Assembly: GCA_020881835.1 (NCBI GenBank)
Contig: CP052876.1
Location: 248,001-312,000 of the forward strand
Length of the DNA: 64,000 nucleotides
Direction of reading: 5' to 3'
DNA from: Kineosporiaceae bacterium SCSIO 59966
GTDB taxonomy: Bacteria > Actinomycetota > Actinomycetes > Actinomycetales > SCSIO-59966
Shown: in pieces, positions 1 to 6,531 of the stretch
How positions within the stretch are numbered: the first letter of the stretch is position 1
How the letters are laid out: each line of letters opens with the position of its first letter
Translations under genes and position numbers: made by a program
Notes under the pieces: generated by a model
Database searches by the model: none
What the model was told of the DNA's origin: nothing
Seen by the model: only the letters and a program-made list of their open reading frames with translations

Positions 1-63
1 TTCCTCGCCCGACACTCCGAAGCGCTGCAGGACTGCCGCGCCAGCAGCAGCATGCTCCCGTGA
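1..63 (+). CDS. 3' end of an unidentified upstream gene (partial)
   Basis: The frame entering from the left edge is open and ends at TGA 61-63. It gives only about 20 residues, ending in ...ASSSMLP. That stop overlaps the GTG start of the next gene (GTGA), the same coupling used by many true gene pairs in this window, which is the main reason to believe it. There is too little sequence to assign a family. Confidence 0.4.
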   Translation, partial: FLARHSEALQDCRASSSMLP

Positions 64-701
64 CCGCCCGCTCCTGGTCCTTGTACTGGGCCTCCCGCGC
101 CACCACCGTGTTCGTCCTGGCCTGGGCGGCCGGGCTCCTCGTCGTCCTCACCACCGGCCTCACCGTGCTCGAGCTGGCGTTCATCGGGGGGAAGGTGCCG
201 CGATACGTCCCGGTGTGGGAAGCGGTGCCCGTCACCGTGGCCGCGGTGGGGGCCGGTGCGTTGGCCCCTCGGATGCGTTCCTGGGAGACGGGCGGCCGGC
301 CGGCACTCCATGCCCGGGCTGGCGTTGCGGCGGTGACAGCCCTGGTGCTTCCCGGCCTGCTTCCGTGGCTCGCCCACGTCGTCGTGCTGCCCAGCCAGAC
401 ACGGTGGTGGGACATCGTCTGGAACGTCGTGACCCTGACGTCCGTGGCGCTGGTGGCCACGGCGATGGGCGGCAGAGTCGTCGGTCCTCTGGTCGCGTTG
501 GGCTGCTACGTCGCAACGATGGTCCTCCAGCACTGGAGGCCGGACCTCGCCCACTGGGTGCCCCTGTCGGGCTCTCCCGGCAACCTCGAGCCGCACATCG
601 TGCCGGCGGTGCTGGCGTCGGGTGTGGCAGTGGCGACGTGGAGCTACACGCTCGGCTGTTCTCGCTGGGCGGCCCGGACGTGGCGGAACGACACCGGCTG
701 A
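60..701 (+). CDS. multi-pass membrane protein, unknown function
   Basis: A 213-residue protein dominated by hydrophobic segments at about residues 15-42, 52-68, 85-110, 118-138, 142-155 and 180-200, so roughly five to six membrane spans. Short Arg-rich loops follow, including a basic C-terminus. It starts at GTG 60, overlapping the stop of the upstream partial gene, so the two are probably co-transcribed and functionally linked (for example the membrane partner of an ABC-type or regulatory protein; this is inference). I recognise no catalytic motif or family. The stop is followed 22 bases later by a strong hairpin, so the unit seems to end here. Confidence 0.65.
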   Translation: MTARSWSLYWASRATTVFVLAWAAGLLVVLTTGLTVLELAFIGGKVPRYVPVWEAVPVTVAAVGAGALAPRMRSWETGGRPALHARAGVAAVTALVLPGLLPWLAHVVVLPSQTRWWDIVWNVVTLTSVALVATAMGGRVVGPLVALGCYVATMVLQHWRPDLAHWVPLSGSPGNLEPHIVPAVLASGVAVATWSYTLGCSRWAARTWRNDTG

Positions 702-722
702 CGCGAGACCCGGACGACGGAC

Positions 723-751
723 GACGGCGCCCCGTCGGACGGGACGCCGTC
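723..751 (+). terminator. hairpin terminator after the membrane-protein gene
   Basis: GACGGCG and CCC pair with GGG and CGCCGTC across a 7-base loop (734-740), with one mismatched base on each side. The hairpin lies 22 bases after the stop at 701. There is no T-tract, which is common for actinobacterial terminators. Confidence 0.5.
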
Positions 752-1036
752 GCCTGCACGGCGGGCCGGCTACCAGGCGTGCGCTTGGCGTGTCGCCGGC
801 CGGGACGAGCCCGGCGCTGACGAGTCCCTACGAGGACTGGCCGCGCGTGGGTACCTGCCTGCCGTGCGGTCCTCTCGGCCCAGGGCCGCCTCCCCCGCGG
901 CGGACTGGCCCGGTGAGGGCCACCGGGTCCTTCCTACTCCTGTCCGCCGGGCTTGGGAAGTACCGTCCGGCACTTGCGGCCCGCAGGCTCCCGGCGTCCG
1001 GCGCGGGCGAACGGCTGCAGCGGGCGGACGGGTCGG

Positions 1037-1076
1037 CTGGTCCTCCACAGGAACGTCCCCGCCCGTCGTCGTCCAC
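1037..1076 (+). promoter_or_regulatory. paired GTCSTCCAC motif upstream of the Tad operon
   Basis: CTGGTCCTCCACAGG (1037-1051) is followed by GTCGTCCAC (1068-1076), ending 53 bases before the first Tad gene. The same 15-mer and the same second half-site recur at 4806-4844 ahead of the pilin gene with spacing one base shorter. A shared regulator-binding or promoter element is inferred. No known factor is assigned. Confidence 0.35.
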
Positions 1077-1129
1077 ACGTGCGGCACCGGCGTGCCGCAC
1101 CGGGCGACGGTCCGGGCCAGGGTGCCGCC

Positions 1130-2203
1130 ATGCCGACCAGTGCAGCGACCAGCGTCCTCGTCGTGACCGGCCGGGACGACCTCGCCGAGCGCGTCGAGCG
1201 GCTCGTCGGCGCGGTGGGGCTGACGGCGCACCGGGTCCGGGACGTCGAGTCGGCCGGCTCCCGGTGGCGGGACGTGCCGCTCGTGCTGCTGGACGAGGAG
1301 GCCGCCGCGGCGGGCGTGCCGGTCCGCCGGACGGGCACGCTGCTCGTCGACGACGGCGCCGGCGAGAGCGTCTGGCGCCGAGCCGTCGAGGTGGCGGCGG
1401 AGGCGGTCGTGCGGCTGCCGGCCGACGAGGCGTGGCTGCTGGAGCGGCTCGCCGCGGCAGCGGACGGCGACCGGCCGGCGGGACGGGTCGTCGGGGTCGT
1501 CGGGGGCCGGGGCGGCGCGGGCGCCTCCACCCTCGCGGCCGGGCTGGCCGCGACCGCCGCCGCCAGCGGCCGGGACGTCCTGCTCGTGGACGCCGACCCG
1601 GACGGCGGGGGCCTGGACCTGCTGCTGGGGGCCGAGGAGGAGCCCGGCCTGCGGTGGGAGGACCTGCACGGCGTCCGCGGCGCACTGCGTGCCTCGGTGC
1701 TGCGGGACGGGCTGCCGGCGGTGGCCGGCCTCCGTCTGCTGTCCTTCGGCCGGGACCCGGGCCGGACCCGAGTCGGCATCGAGGCGGTCGAGGCCGTGCT
1801 CGACGCCGCCCGCCGGGGCGCCGACCTCGTCGTGGTGGACCTGCCCCGCGCGGACGACGAGCTGCGCTCGGCAGTGCTCTGGCGGCTCGACGTCCTCGTC
1901 GTGGTCGTCCCCGCCGAGGTCCGGGCCGCGGCCGCGGCGGCCCTGCTCGTCGCCCGGTTGCGCGCCAGGGTGCCGGACGTGCGGCTGGTCGTGCGCGGAC
2001 CGGCGCCGACCGGGGTGGCCGCGGACGTCGTCGCCGAGGCGGTCGGCGTGCCGGTCACCCTGCTCGGTCCCGACGAGCCCCAGCTGGCCGCGGACGCCGA
2101 CCACGGCCGGGTCCCTGCCCTGGACCGGCCCCGCAGCGGCTTCGCCCGCTTGTGCCGCCGGCTGCTGGCCGACGTCCACGCCGCGCCGGCCCGGGCGGCG
2201 TGA
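1130..2203 (+). CDS. CpaE/TadZ-like MinD-family ATPase (septum-site Ssd-like)
   Basis: A 357-residue P-loop ATPase of the MinD/CpaE type, matching the 'helicase/secretion neighborhood CpaE-like' family (relatives include mycobacterial Ssd). An N-terminal receiver-like region (residues 1-115) lacks clear phosphoacceptor features. The deviant Walker A VVGGRGGAGASTLA lies near residues 124-137, and LLVDADPDGGG follows at about 151-161. By family role it helps localise the Tad pilus machine or influences septum placement. The ATG start at 1130 is chosen because upstream in-frame sequence is low-complexity Arg/Pro. It is the first gene of the Tad operon, and its TGA overlaps the GTG start of tadA. 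Confidence 0.85.
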   Translation: MPTSAATSVLVVTGRDDLAERVERLVGAVGLTAHRVRDVESAGSRWRDVPLVLLDEEAAAAGVPVRRTGTLLVDDGAGESVWRRAVEVAAEAVVRLPADEAWLLERLAAAADGDRPAGRVVGVVGGRGGAGASTLAAGLAATAAASGRDVLLVDADPDGGGLDLLLGAEEEPGLRWEDLHGVRGALRASVLRDGLPAVAGLRLLSFGRDPGRTRVGIEAVEAVLDAARRGADLVVVDLPRADDELRSAVLWRLDVLVVVVPAEVRAAAAAALLVARLRARVPDVRLVVRGPAPTGVAADVVAEAVGVPVTLLGPDEPQLAADADHGRVPALDRPRSGFARLCRRLLADVHAAPARAA

Positions 2204-3396
2204 GCCGGCGACGCGGCCCGGTCCCCGCGGGCGTGCTCGAGGAGGTCCGTGCCCGGCTGGCGACCCCCGGCGACGGGCCCGCCCGTCCGGTCGACGCGAG
2301 AGCGGTCGAGGACTCGGTGCGGGCGGTGGAGCCGCTGCTGGGCGCCCGCGGGGTGCTCGAGGCCGTCGACGCCGTGACCGCGGAGGTGGTGGGAGCGGGG
2401 CCCCTGCAGCGGCTCCTCGACGAGCCCGGAGTCACCGACGTCCTGGTCAACGGCCCGGCGGAGGTGTGGGTCGACCGCGGGGAGGGCCTGCACCGGGTCG
2501 ACCTGCGGCTCGGGGACGAGGCCGCCGTCCGCTCGCTCGCCACCCGGCTCGCGGCGGCCGCCGGGCGCCGGCTGGACACCGCCAGCCCGTTCGTCGACGC
2601 CCGGTTGCCGGACGGCGTCCGGCTGCACGCGGTGCTGCCCCCGGTGAGTCCGGCCGGCACGCTGGTCTCGCTGCGGGTGCCCCGCCGCAGGGCGTTCACG
2701 CTGAGTGCGCTCGCGGACGCCGGGACGGTGCCGGTGCCGTGGCTGCCGGTGCTCGAGGCGCTGGTGCGGCGGCGGTTGTCGTTCCTCGTCAGCGGCGGCA
2801 CCGGCACCGGCAAGACCACTGTGCTGTCCACCCTGCTCGGGCTCGTCGCTCCCGGCGAGCGGATCGTGCTCGTCGAGGACTCCGGGGAGCTGCTCCCGGA
2901 CCACCCGCACGTCGTCCGGCTGGAGACCCGGCACGGCAACGTCGAGGGGGCAGGCGCCGTCGGGCTGGAGGACCTCGTCCGCCAGGCGCTGCGGATGCGC
3001 CCGGACCGGATCGTCGTCGGGGAGTGCCGCGGCGCGGAGGTGCGCGAGCTGCTGACGGCGCTCAACACCGGCCACGAGGGCGGCTGCGGGACCGTGCACG
3101 CGAACGCCGCGCCCGACGTGCCGGCCCGGCTCGAGGCGCTCGGGGCGCTGGCCGGGATGGACCCCCGCGCGCTCGCCGCCCAGGCCGCCACCGCGCTGGA
3201 CGTCGTCCTGCACCTGCACCGCGACCCCGGCGGGCGGCGCCGGCTGGTCGAGGTCGGGCTGGTCCGCCGGGACGGCGACGGGCTGCGGGTGGTGCCCGCC
3301 CTGCGCGCACCCGCCGCGGCGTCGGGTGACGGTGTCCCGGTGCTCGGCCCGGGCTGGGACGAGCTCGCCGGTCGGCTCGGTGTGGGGCCGCCGTGA
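2200..3396 (+). CDS. tadA: TadA/CpaF-type pilus assembly ATPase
   Basis: A 398-residue type II/IV secretion ATPase that powers Tad/Flp pilus assembly at the inner face of the membrane. The N-terminal domain carries the CpaF signature TDVLVNGPAEVWVDRG. The Walker A SGGTGTGKTT is at residues 198-207. The Asp box contains LVEDSGEL, the Walker B RPDRIVVGECRG follows, and the His-box-like NTGHEGGCGTVHAN comes after that. GTG 2200 overlaps the upstream stop by 4 bases, and the stop overlaps the next start, so the genes are translationally coupled. Its length is normal for actinobacterial TadA. Confidence 0.93.
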   Translation: MSRRRGPVPAGVLEEVRARLATPGDGPARPVDARAVEDSVRAVEPLLGARGVLEAVDAVTAEVVGAGPLQRLLDEPGVTDVLVNGPAEVWVDRGEGLHRVDLRLGDEAAVRSLATRLAAAAGRRLDTASPFVDARLPDGVRLHAVLPPVSPAGTLVSLRVPRRRAFTLSALADAGTVPVPWLPVLEALVRRRLSFLVSGGTGTGKTTVLSTLLGLVAPGERIVLVEDSGELLPDHPHVVRLETRHGNVEGAGAVGLEDLVRQALRMRPDRIVVGECRGAEVRELLTALNTGHEGGCGTVHANAAPDVPARLEALGALAGMDPRALAAQAATALDVVLHLHRDPGGRRRLVEVGLVRRDGDGLRVVPALRAPAAASGDGVPVLGPGWDELAGRLGVGPP

Positions 3397-4166
3397 GCGC
3401 TGGCCTCGTGGCGGGCCTGCTCGTCCTCGCCGCCGTGGTGGTGGCTCCGGGGTCGACGAGCGAGCGGCTTCGCCGGCAGACGCTCCGGGCCGCGCCGGCG
3501 CGCGGGTGGGTGCGGGCCGCCGGCGCGGACGCCGCGGCGTGGGCCCGGGGCCGCCTCCCCGGCGGTCTCGGCGCACGGGCCGGGCCGCTGGACGTCGCCG
3601 TCGTCGCCGGTGACCTGGCGGTCCTGCTGCGGGCCGGGCTGGGCCCCGGAGCCGCGTGGACCGCTCTGCTCGACGACACCCGACCCGCCGGGCTGCGGCC
3701 CGTGCTGGTCGCCGCCGCCCGGGCAGCGGCGGACGGCGACGACGTCTCGGTGGCGCTCACCGCAGCCGCCGACGACCCCCGCCTCGACCCCGGCGCTGCC
3801 ACCGCGCTGCGGACCCTCGCCGCCACCTGGCAGGTGTCCCGGCGGACCGGCGCACCCGCCGCGGACGTCCTGCAGCGGTGCGCCCGGTCGCTGCGCGCCG
3901 AGGCGGACGCCGAGGACGCCCGGTCCGCGGCGCTGGCGGCACCGCGGGCCACAGCCAGGGTGCTGACCGTGCTGCCGTTCGCCGGCCTGGGCCTGGGCGT
4001 GCTCCTCGGGGTGGACCCGGTCGGTGTGCTGCTCGGCTCCGCAGCGGGGCGGGTGAGCGCGGCCGTGGGCGCCGGCTGCACGCTGGCCGGCTGGTGGTGG
4101 ACCTCGAGGCTGCTCGCCGCCGCGCGCCGGGCAGGGGACGCCGAACCGACCGGAGCCGTCCGGTGA
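3393..4166 (+). CDS. tadB: TadB-like type II secretion F-domain membrane protein
   Basis: A 257-residue membrane platform protein. The hydrophobic start (GLVAGLLVLAAVVVAP) is followed by a cytoplasmic region containing the F-domain helix bundle (about residues 65-185: DVAVVAGDLAVLLRAGLGPG... with RTGAPAADVLQ). Two closing membrane segments lie at about 188-240. It anchors the TadA ATPase at the membrane and is the first of two tandem F-domain proteins, the usual TadB/TadC pair. It starts at GTG 3393, overlapping tadA by 4 bases. Assignment to TadB rather than TadC rests on gene order. Confidence 0.85.
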   Translation: MSAGLVAGLLVLAAVVVAPGSTSERLRRQTLRAAPARGWVRAAGADAAAWARGRLPGGLGARAGPLDVAVVAGDLAVLLRAGLGPGAAWTALLDDTRPAGLRPVLVAAARAAADGDDVSVALTAAADDPRLDPGAATALRTLAATWQVSRRTGAPAADVLQRCARSLRAEADAEDARSAALAAPRATARVLTVLPFAGLGLGVLLGVDPVGVLLGSAAGRVSAAVGAGCTLAGWWWTSRLLAAARRAGDAEPTGAVR

Positions 4167-4768
4167 GCGGCGCGGCGCTGGCAGCCGGGCTGCTCGTCCT
4201 CGCGGCGACGCTGCTGGTACCGGACGGTGGGGCCCTCGCCCGCCGGCGGCTGCGGGCGGCGCCTCCGAGGACCGGAGCCCGGACCGGTCGGGCTGGGCGC
4301 GCCGGGTACGGCGGGCTGCGCCGTGTCCGGAAGCCGCCGGGGAGCGACCCGGCGACGGTGCTCGACCTCGTGGCCGCGGCGCTGTCGGCGGGGCTCCCGC
4401 CGGCGCAGGCCGTCGAGGTGGTCGCTGCCGCCGTGCCCCCCGGGGACGGTGACCGTCTGCGGGAGGTCGCCGGGCGGATGCGGGTGGGAGCGAGCACGGA
4501 CGAGGTCTGGGCCGGGACGCCGGGGAGGCTGGCGCCGCTGCGCCGGGCCCTGACGTTGTCGGCCCGGACTGGGGCTCCGGCCGCGGAGCTGCTGACCGAG
4601 GAGGCCGCGGAGCTGCGCCGCCGGCGGGCTCGGGCGGCTGAGGCCGCTGCCCAGCGGCTCGGCGTCCGGGTGGTGCTGCCGCTCGGCCTGTGCGCCCTGC
4701 CGGGTTTCGCGGCGTGGGGCGTCGTACCGGTCGTGCTGGGCCTGGCCGCCGACGCGCTCGGCGGGTGA
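4163..4768 (+). CDS. tadC: TadC-like type II secretion F-domain membrane protein
   Basis: A 201-residue protein with an N-terminal membrane segment (AALAAGLLVLAATLLVP), an F-domain (LDLVAAALSAGLPPAQAVEVV ... SARTGAPAAELLTEE) and a C-terminal hydrophobic pair (VVLPLGLCALPGF, WGVVPVVLGLAA). The RTGAPAA(D/E)(V/L)L motif is shared with the upstream TadB-like protein, showing the two are paralogues. GTG 4163 overlaps the previous stop by 4 bases. It is short for the family but complete in the F-domain. The operon is interrupted after this gene by a 176-base gap holding a motif repeated from upstream of the operon. Confidence 0.83.
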   Translation: MSGAALAAGLLVLAATLLVPDGGALARRRLRAAPPRTGARTGRAGRAGYGGLRRVRKPPGSDPATVLDLVAAALSAGLPPAQAVEVVAAAVPPGDGDRLREVAGRMRVGASTDEVWAGTPGRLAPLRRALTLSARTGAPAAELLTEEAAELRRRRARAAEAAAQRLGVRVVLPLGLCALPGFAAWGVVPVVLGLAADALGG

Positions 4769-4805
4769 GGGCCCGGTGGCTCCCCGCCTGGTCCCGCCGC
4801 AGGCA

Positions 4806-4844
4806 CTGGTCCTCCACAGGCGCTCCTGGTGAGGCGTCGTCCAC
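4806..4844 (+). promoter_or_regulatory. second copy of the paired GTCSTCCAC motif, before the pilin gene
   Basis: CTGGTCCTCCACAGG (4806-4820) and GTCGTCCAC (4836-4844) repeat the arrangement at 1037-1076. It lies in the only substantial gap inside the Tad locus, about 100 bases before the pilin start, where a separate strong pilin promoter would be expected. Confidence 0.35.
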
Positions 4845-4944
4845 CGCCGCGGCGTGCTCCCTGGCCCGGGCGGCGGTGCCCGCGCAGGCTCGGCGGCAGC
4901 GGTTTCCACCCAGTGGCCGGCGTGGCCGGCGGAGAGGAGCACTG

Positions 4945-5229
4945 ATGCAGAGCACGGTGTGGCAAGACGAGGTGTGCCAGGACGACGTGTGCGAGGACGA
5001 CGTGTGCGAGGACGACGTGTGCCAGGACGACGAGGTGTGGGACGACGAGCTGCCCACAGCCGGGGTCGACCAAAACACGACCGGCCGGGACGCCGGGATG
5101 GCCACGGCGGAGTACGCGATCGCGACGCTGGCCGCTTGCGGTTTCGCCGGGCTACTCGTCGTCATCCTGCGGGGGGACGAGGTGCGCGAGCTGCTGCTCG
5201 GCATCGTGCAGCGTGCGCTCACGCTGTGA
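4945..5229 (+). CDS. DUF4244-type Flp pilin with a Cys/Asp repeat leader
   Basis: A 94-residue prepilin-like protein in the pilin position of the Tad locus. Residues 51-57 (GMATAEY) fit the Flp prepilin-peptidase rule, cleavage after Gly with Glu at +5 and Tyr at +6. The hydrophobic helix IATLAACGFAGLLVVIL follows, then a short C-terminus, as in DUF4244 proteins. The 50-residue leader is odd: it consists largely of five or six copies of V-C/W-(Q/E)-D-(D/E), encoded by 15-bp tandem repeats. The ATG at 4945 follows a good GAGAGGAG site. The mature pilin would be only about 43 residues. The role as the main pilus subunit is inferred from context and motif. Confidence 0.8.
   Translation: MQSTVWQDEVCQDDVCEDDVCEDDVCQDDEVWDDELPTAGVDQNTTGRDAGMATAEYAIATLAACGFAGLLVVILRGDEVRELLLGIVQRALTL
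4957..5046 (+). repeat. 15-bp tandem repeat encoding VCxDD units
   Basis: Five contiguous 15-bp units run from 4957 to 5031. The consensus is GTGTGCSAGGACGAC and the first unit is diverged (GTGTGGCAAGACGAG). A three-base insertion precedes a partial sixth unit (5035-5046). The units stay in frame inside the pilin leader. Near-identical DNA suggests recent expansion or contraction by slippage. Confidence 0.85.
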
Positions 5230-5632
5230 CGACGTGCCCCCGTACCCGGGCGACGTGCATCCACCGCGCGAACGGCGTCCCGGGAACCAGCGTGGTGGCG
5301 TGACGGCGGAGCTGGCCGTGGCCCTGCTCGGCGTCGTCACGCTCCTCGGTGGGCTGTTCTCCGTGGGGACGGTGGCCCTCGAGCAGGTCCGGGTCACCGA
5401 CGCGGCCCGGGTCGGTGCCCGCGCCGTCGCGCGGGGAGAGCCGGCCACCACCGTCGCCGCGCTCAGCGAGCGCGCCGCCGGCCGCCCGGTCACGGTGGCG
5501 GTCGGCGCGGACGGGGACCTGGTCCGGGTGACGGTCACCGGCCGGGTGCGGCTGGCGCTACCCGGTGCTCCGTCGCTGGAGGTGACCGGGACGGCGTCCG
5601 TGCCGGCGGAGCAGACGGCGGTCACCCGGTGA
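5213..5632 (+). CDS. tadE: TadE-like pseudopilin
   Basis: A 139-residue protein with a single N-terminal membrane helix preceded by a pilin-like cleavage context (RGGVTAELAVALLGVVTLLGG). An extracytoplasmic domain follows, beginning with VALEQVRVTDAARVGARAVARG, the typical TadE 'AARAGARA' region. It is a minor pilus subunit or assembly factor held in the membrane. The start is uncertain: GTG 5213 overlaps the pilin gene by 17 bases, while GTG 5234 or 5255 would also retain the cleavage site. Its stop overlaps the next gene's start by 4 bases. Confidence 0.82.
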   Translation: MRSRCDDVPPYPGDVHPPRERRPGNQRGGVTAELAVALLGVVTLLGGLFSVGTVALEQVRVTDAARVGARAVARGEPATTVAALSERAAGRPVTVAVGADGDLVRVTVTGRVRLALPGAPSLEVTGTASVPAEQTAVTR

Positions 5633-6015
5633 GCCGGGACCCGTGCCGTGACGCGGGGAGCGGCACGGTGCTGGTCCTGGCGCTCGTCGCGGTCGTCGCC
5701 GCGACGGTCCTCGCCGTCTCGGCCGTCGGTGCGGCGGTGGTGCTGCGGCACCGGGCCGAGGCGGCGGCGGACCTGGCCGCCCTGGCGGGCGCGGACGTGG
5801 CGACCGGGAGGGTCCCCGGCTCCCCGTGCGTCCGCGCCGGCCGGGTCACCGCCGTCAACGGCGCCCGGCTCACCGGCTGCTGGGTGCAGGGCGAGGAGGT
5901 GGTCGTCGAGGTCGCCGTGCGTCCCGGGTCGGCGGGGCCGTTCGCGGGCCTCACCGGCGCGGCACGCGCCTCCGCTCGCGCCGGCCCGGGTGAGGCGACT
6001 CCGACGGCGCGGTGA
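5629..6015 (+). CDS. second TadE/TadG-like protein (Rv3654c family)
   Basis: A 128-residue protein of the 'helicase/secretion neighborhood TadE-like' family. The basic N-terminus and GSGTVLVLALVAVVAATVLAVSAV helix are followed by the conserved block VVLRHRAEAAADLAALAGA, in which secreted TadE/G-like proteins keep an AAD-LAALA pattern. Two Cys residues (in SPCVRAG and LTGCWV) could form a disulfide. GTG 5629 overlaps tadE by 4 bases. It ends the pilus operon and converges on the gene at 6031-6468 with 15 bases between. Confidence 0.82.
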   Translation: MSRDPCRDAGSGTVLVLALVAVVAATVLAVSAVGAAVVLRHRAEAAADLAALAGADVATGRVPGSPCVRAGRVTAVNGARLTGCWVQGEEVVVEVAVRPGSAGPFAGLTGAARASARAGPGEATPTAR

Positions 6016-6030
6016 CGAGTGGAGCCTGCG

Positions 6031-6468
6031 TCAGCCCTGCCGGCGCGGCTCGTCGTACCACGAGCCGTCGTCCCCAGGGGAGGTGCCGCCCGGGCCGGGG
6101 TCCCGGGGTGCCACCGGCCGGGACGTGTCCCGCTGGCTCCCGGAGTCCGCCACGGGGGCGGGTCGGGTGTCCTTGCCCGTTGCGGCATGCTCGGGCTGCG
6201 GGTCGGTGCGCTTCCGTTCCACTTTCTGGAGTCGCTTGAGCTCCCTGCGCTGCTCGGTCCGGCGCCGGGTGCCGGCGCGCAGCGACACCAGCGCCAGCCC
6301 GAGGAGCAGCATCGCCAGTGCTCCGAGCAGGAACACCCCCAGCGCGGTTGGCTCCCAGGCGAGGCTCAGCGCCTCCCACTCCATCCGAACCGTCTCGGTC
6401 CCGGCGACGACGACGAACACGACGACGGCCGCGACCGCGACCAGCAGCAGGGCGGCAAGGACGATCAT
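6031..6468 (-). CDS. LapA-like two-helix membrane protein
   Basis: A 145-residue protein with two predicted membrane helices (IVLAALLLVAVAAVVVFVVV and ALGVFLLGALAMLLLGLALV) and a short outer loop, the topology of the LapA/DUF1049 family. A coiled, charged stretch (RRRTEQRRELKRLQKVERKR) and a disordered Pro/Gly/Asp-rich tail follow. ATG 6468 is preceded by GAGGAG. It lies downstream of the helicase on the same strand with a 63-base gap. Function is unknown; a cell-envelope role is inference from topology. Confidence 0.7.
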   Translation of the reverse strand: MIVLAALLLVAVAAVVVFVVVAGTETVRMEWEALSLAWEPTALGVFLLGALAMLLLGLALVSLRAGTRRRTEQRRELKRLQKVERKRTDPQPEHAATGKDTRPAPVADSGSQRDTSRPVAPRDPGPGGTSPGDDGSWYDEPRRQG

Positions 6469-6531
6469 GGCGGCTCCTCGGGCGACGGTCCGACCGCCCC
6501 CCAGGTGGGTCGGCGGTCTTCACGTTCGAGG

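Larger units (their letters stand above)
702..1129. other. intergenic region upstream of the Tad locus
   Basis: The 428 bases between the membrane-protein gene and the CpaE-like gene contain the hairpin at 723-751. Near the 3' end is the paired motif GTCCTCCAC (1040-1048) ... GTCGTCCAC (1068-1076), which recurs before the pilin gene. No frame here looks like a real protein. Confidence 0.5.

Noticed and set aside
934-3576. 880-residue open frame on the minus strand across the Tad ATPase genes
   Set aside because: Arg/Pro/Ser-rich low-complexity product antisense to well-conserved genes; a GC-driven shadow frame.
2055-5264. 1069-residue minus-strand open frame under the Tad locus
   Set aside because: Composition is typical of an antisense shadow, and conserved TadA/B/C and pilin motifs are on the plus strand.
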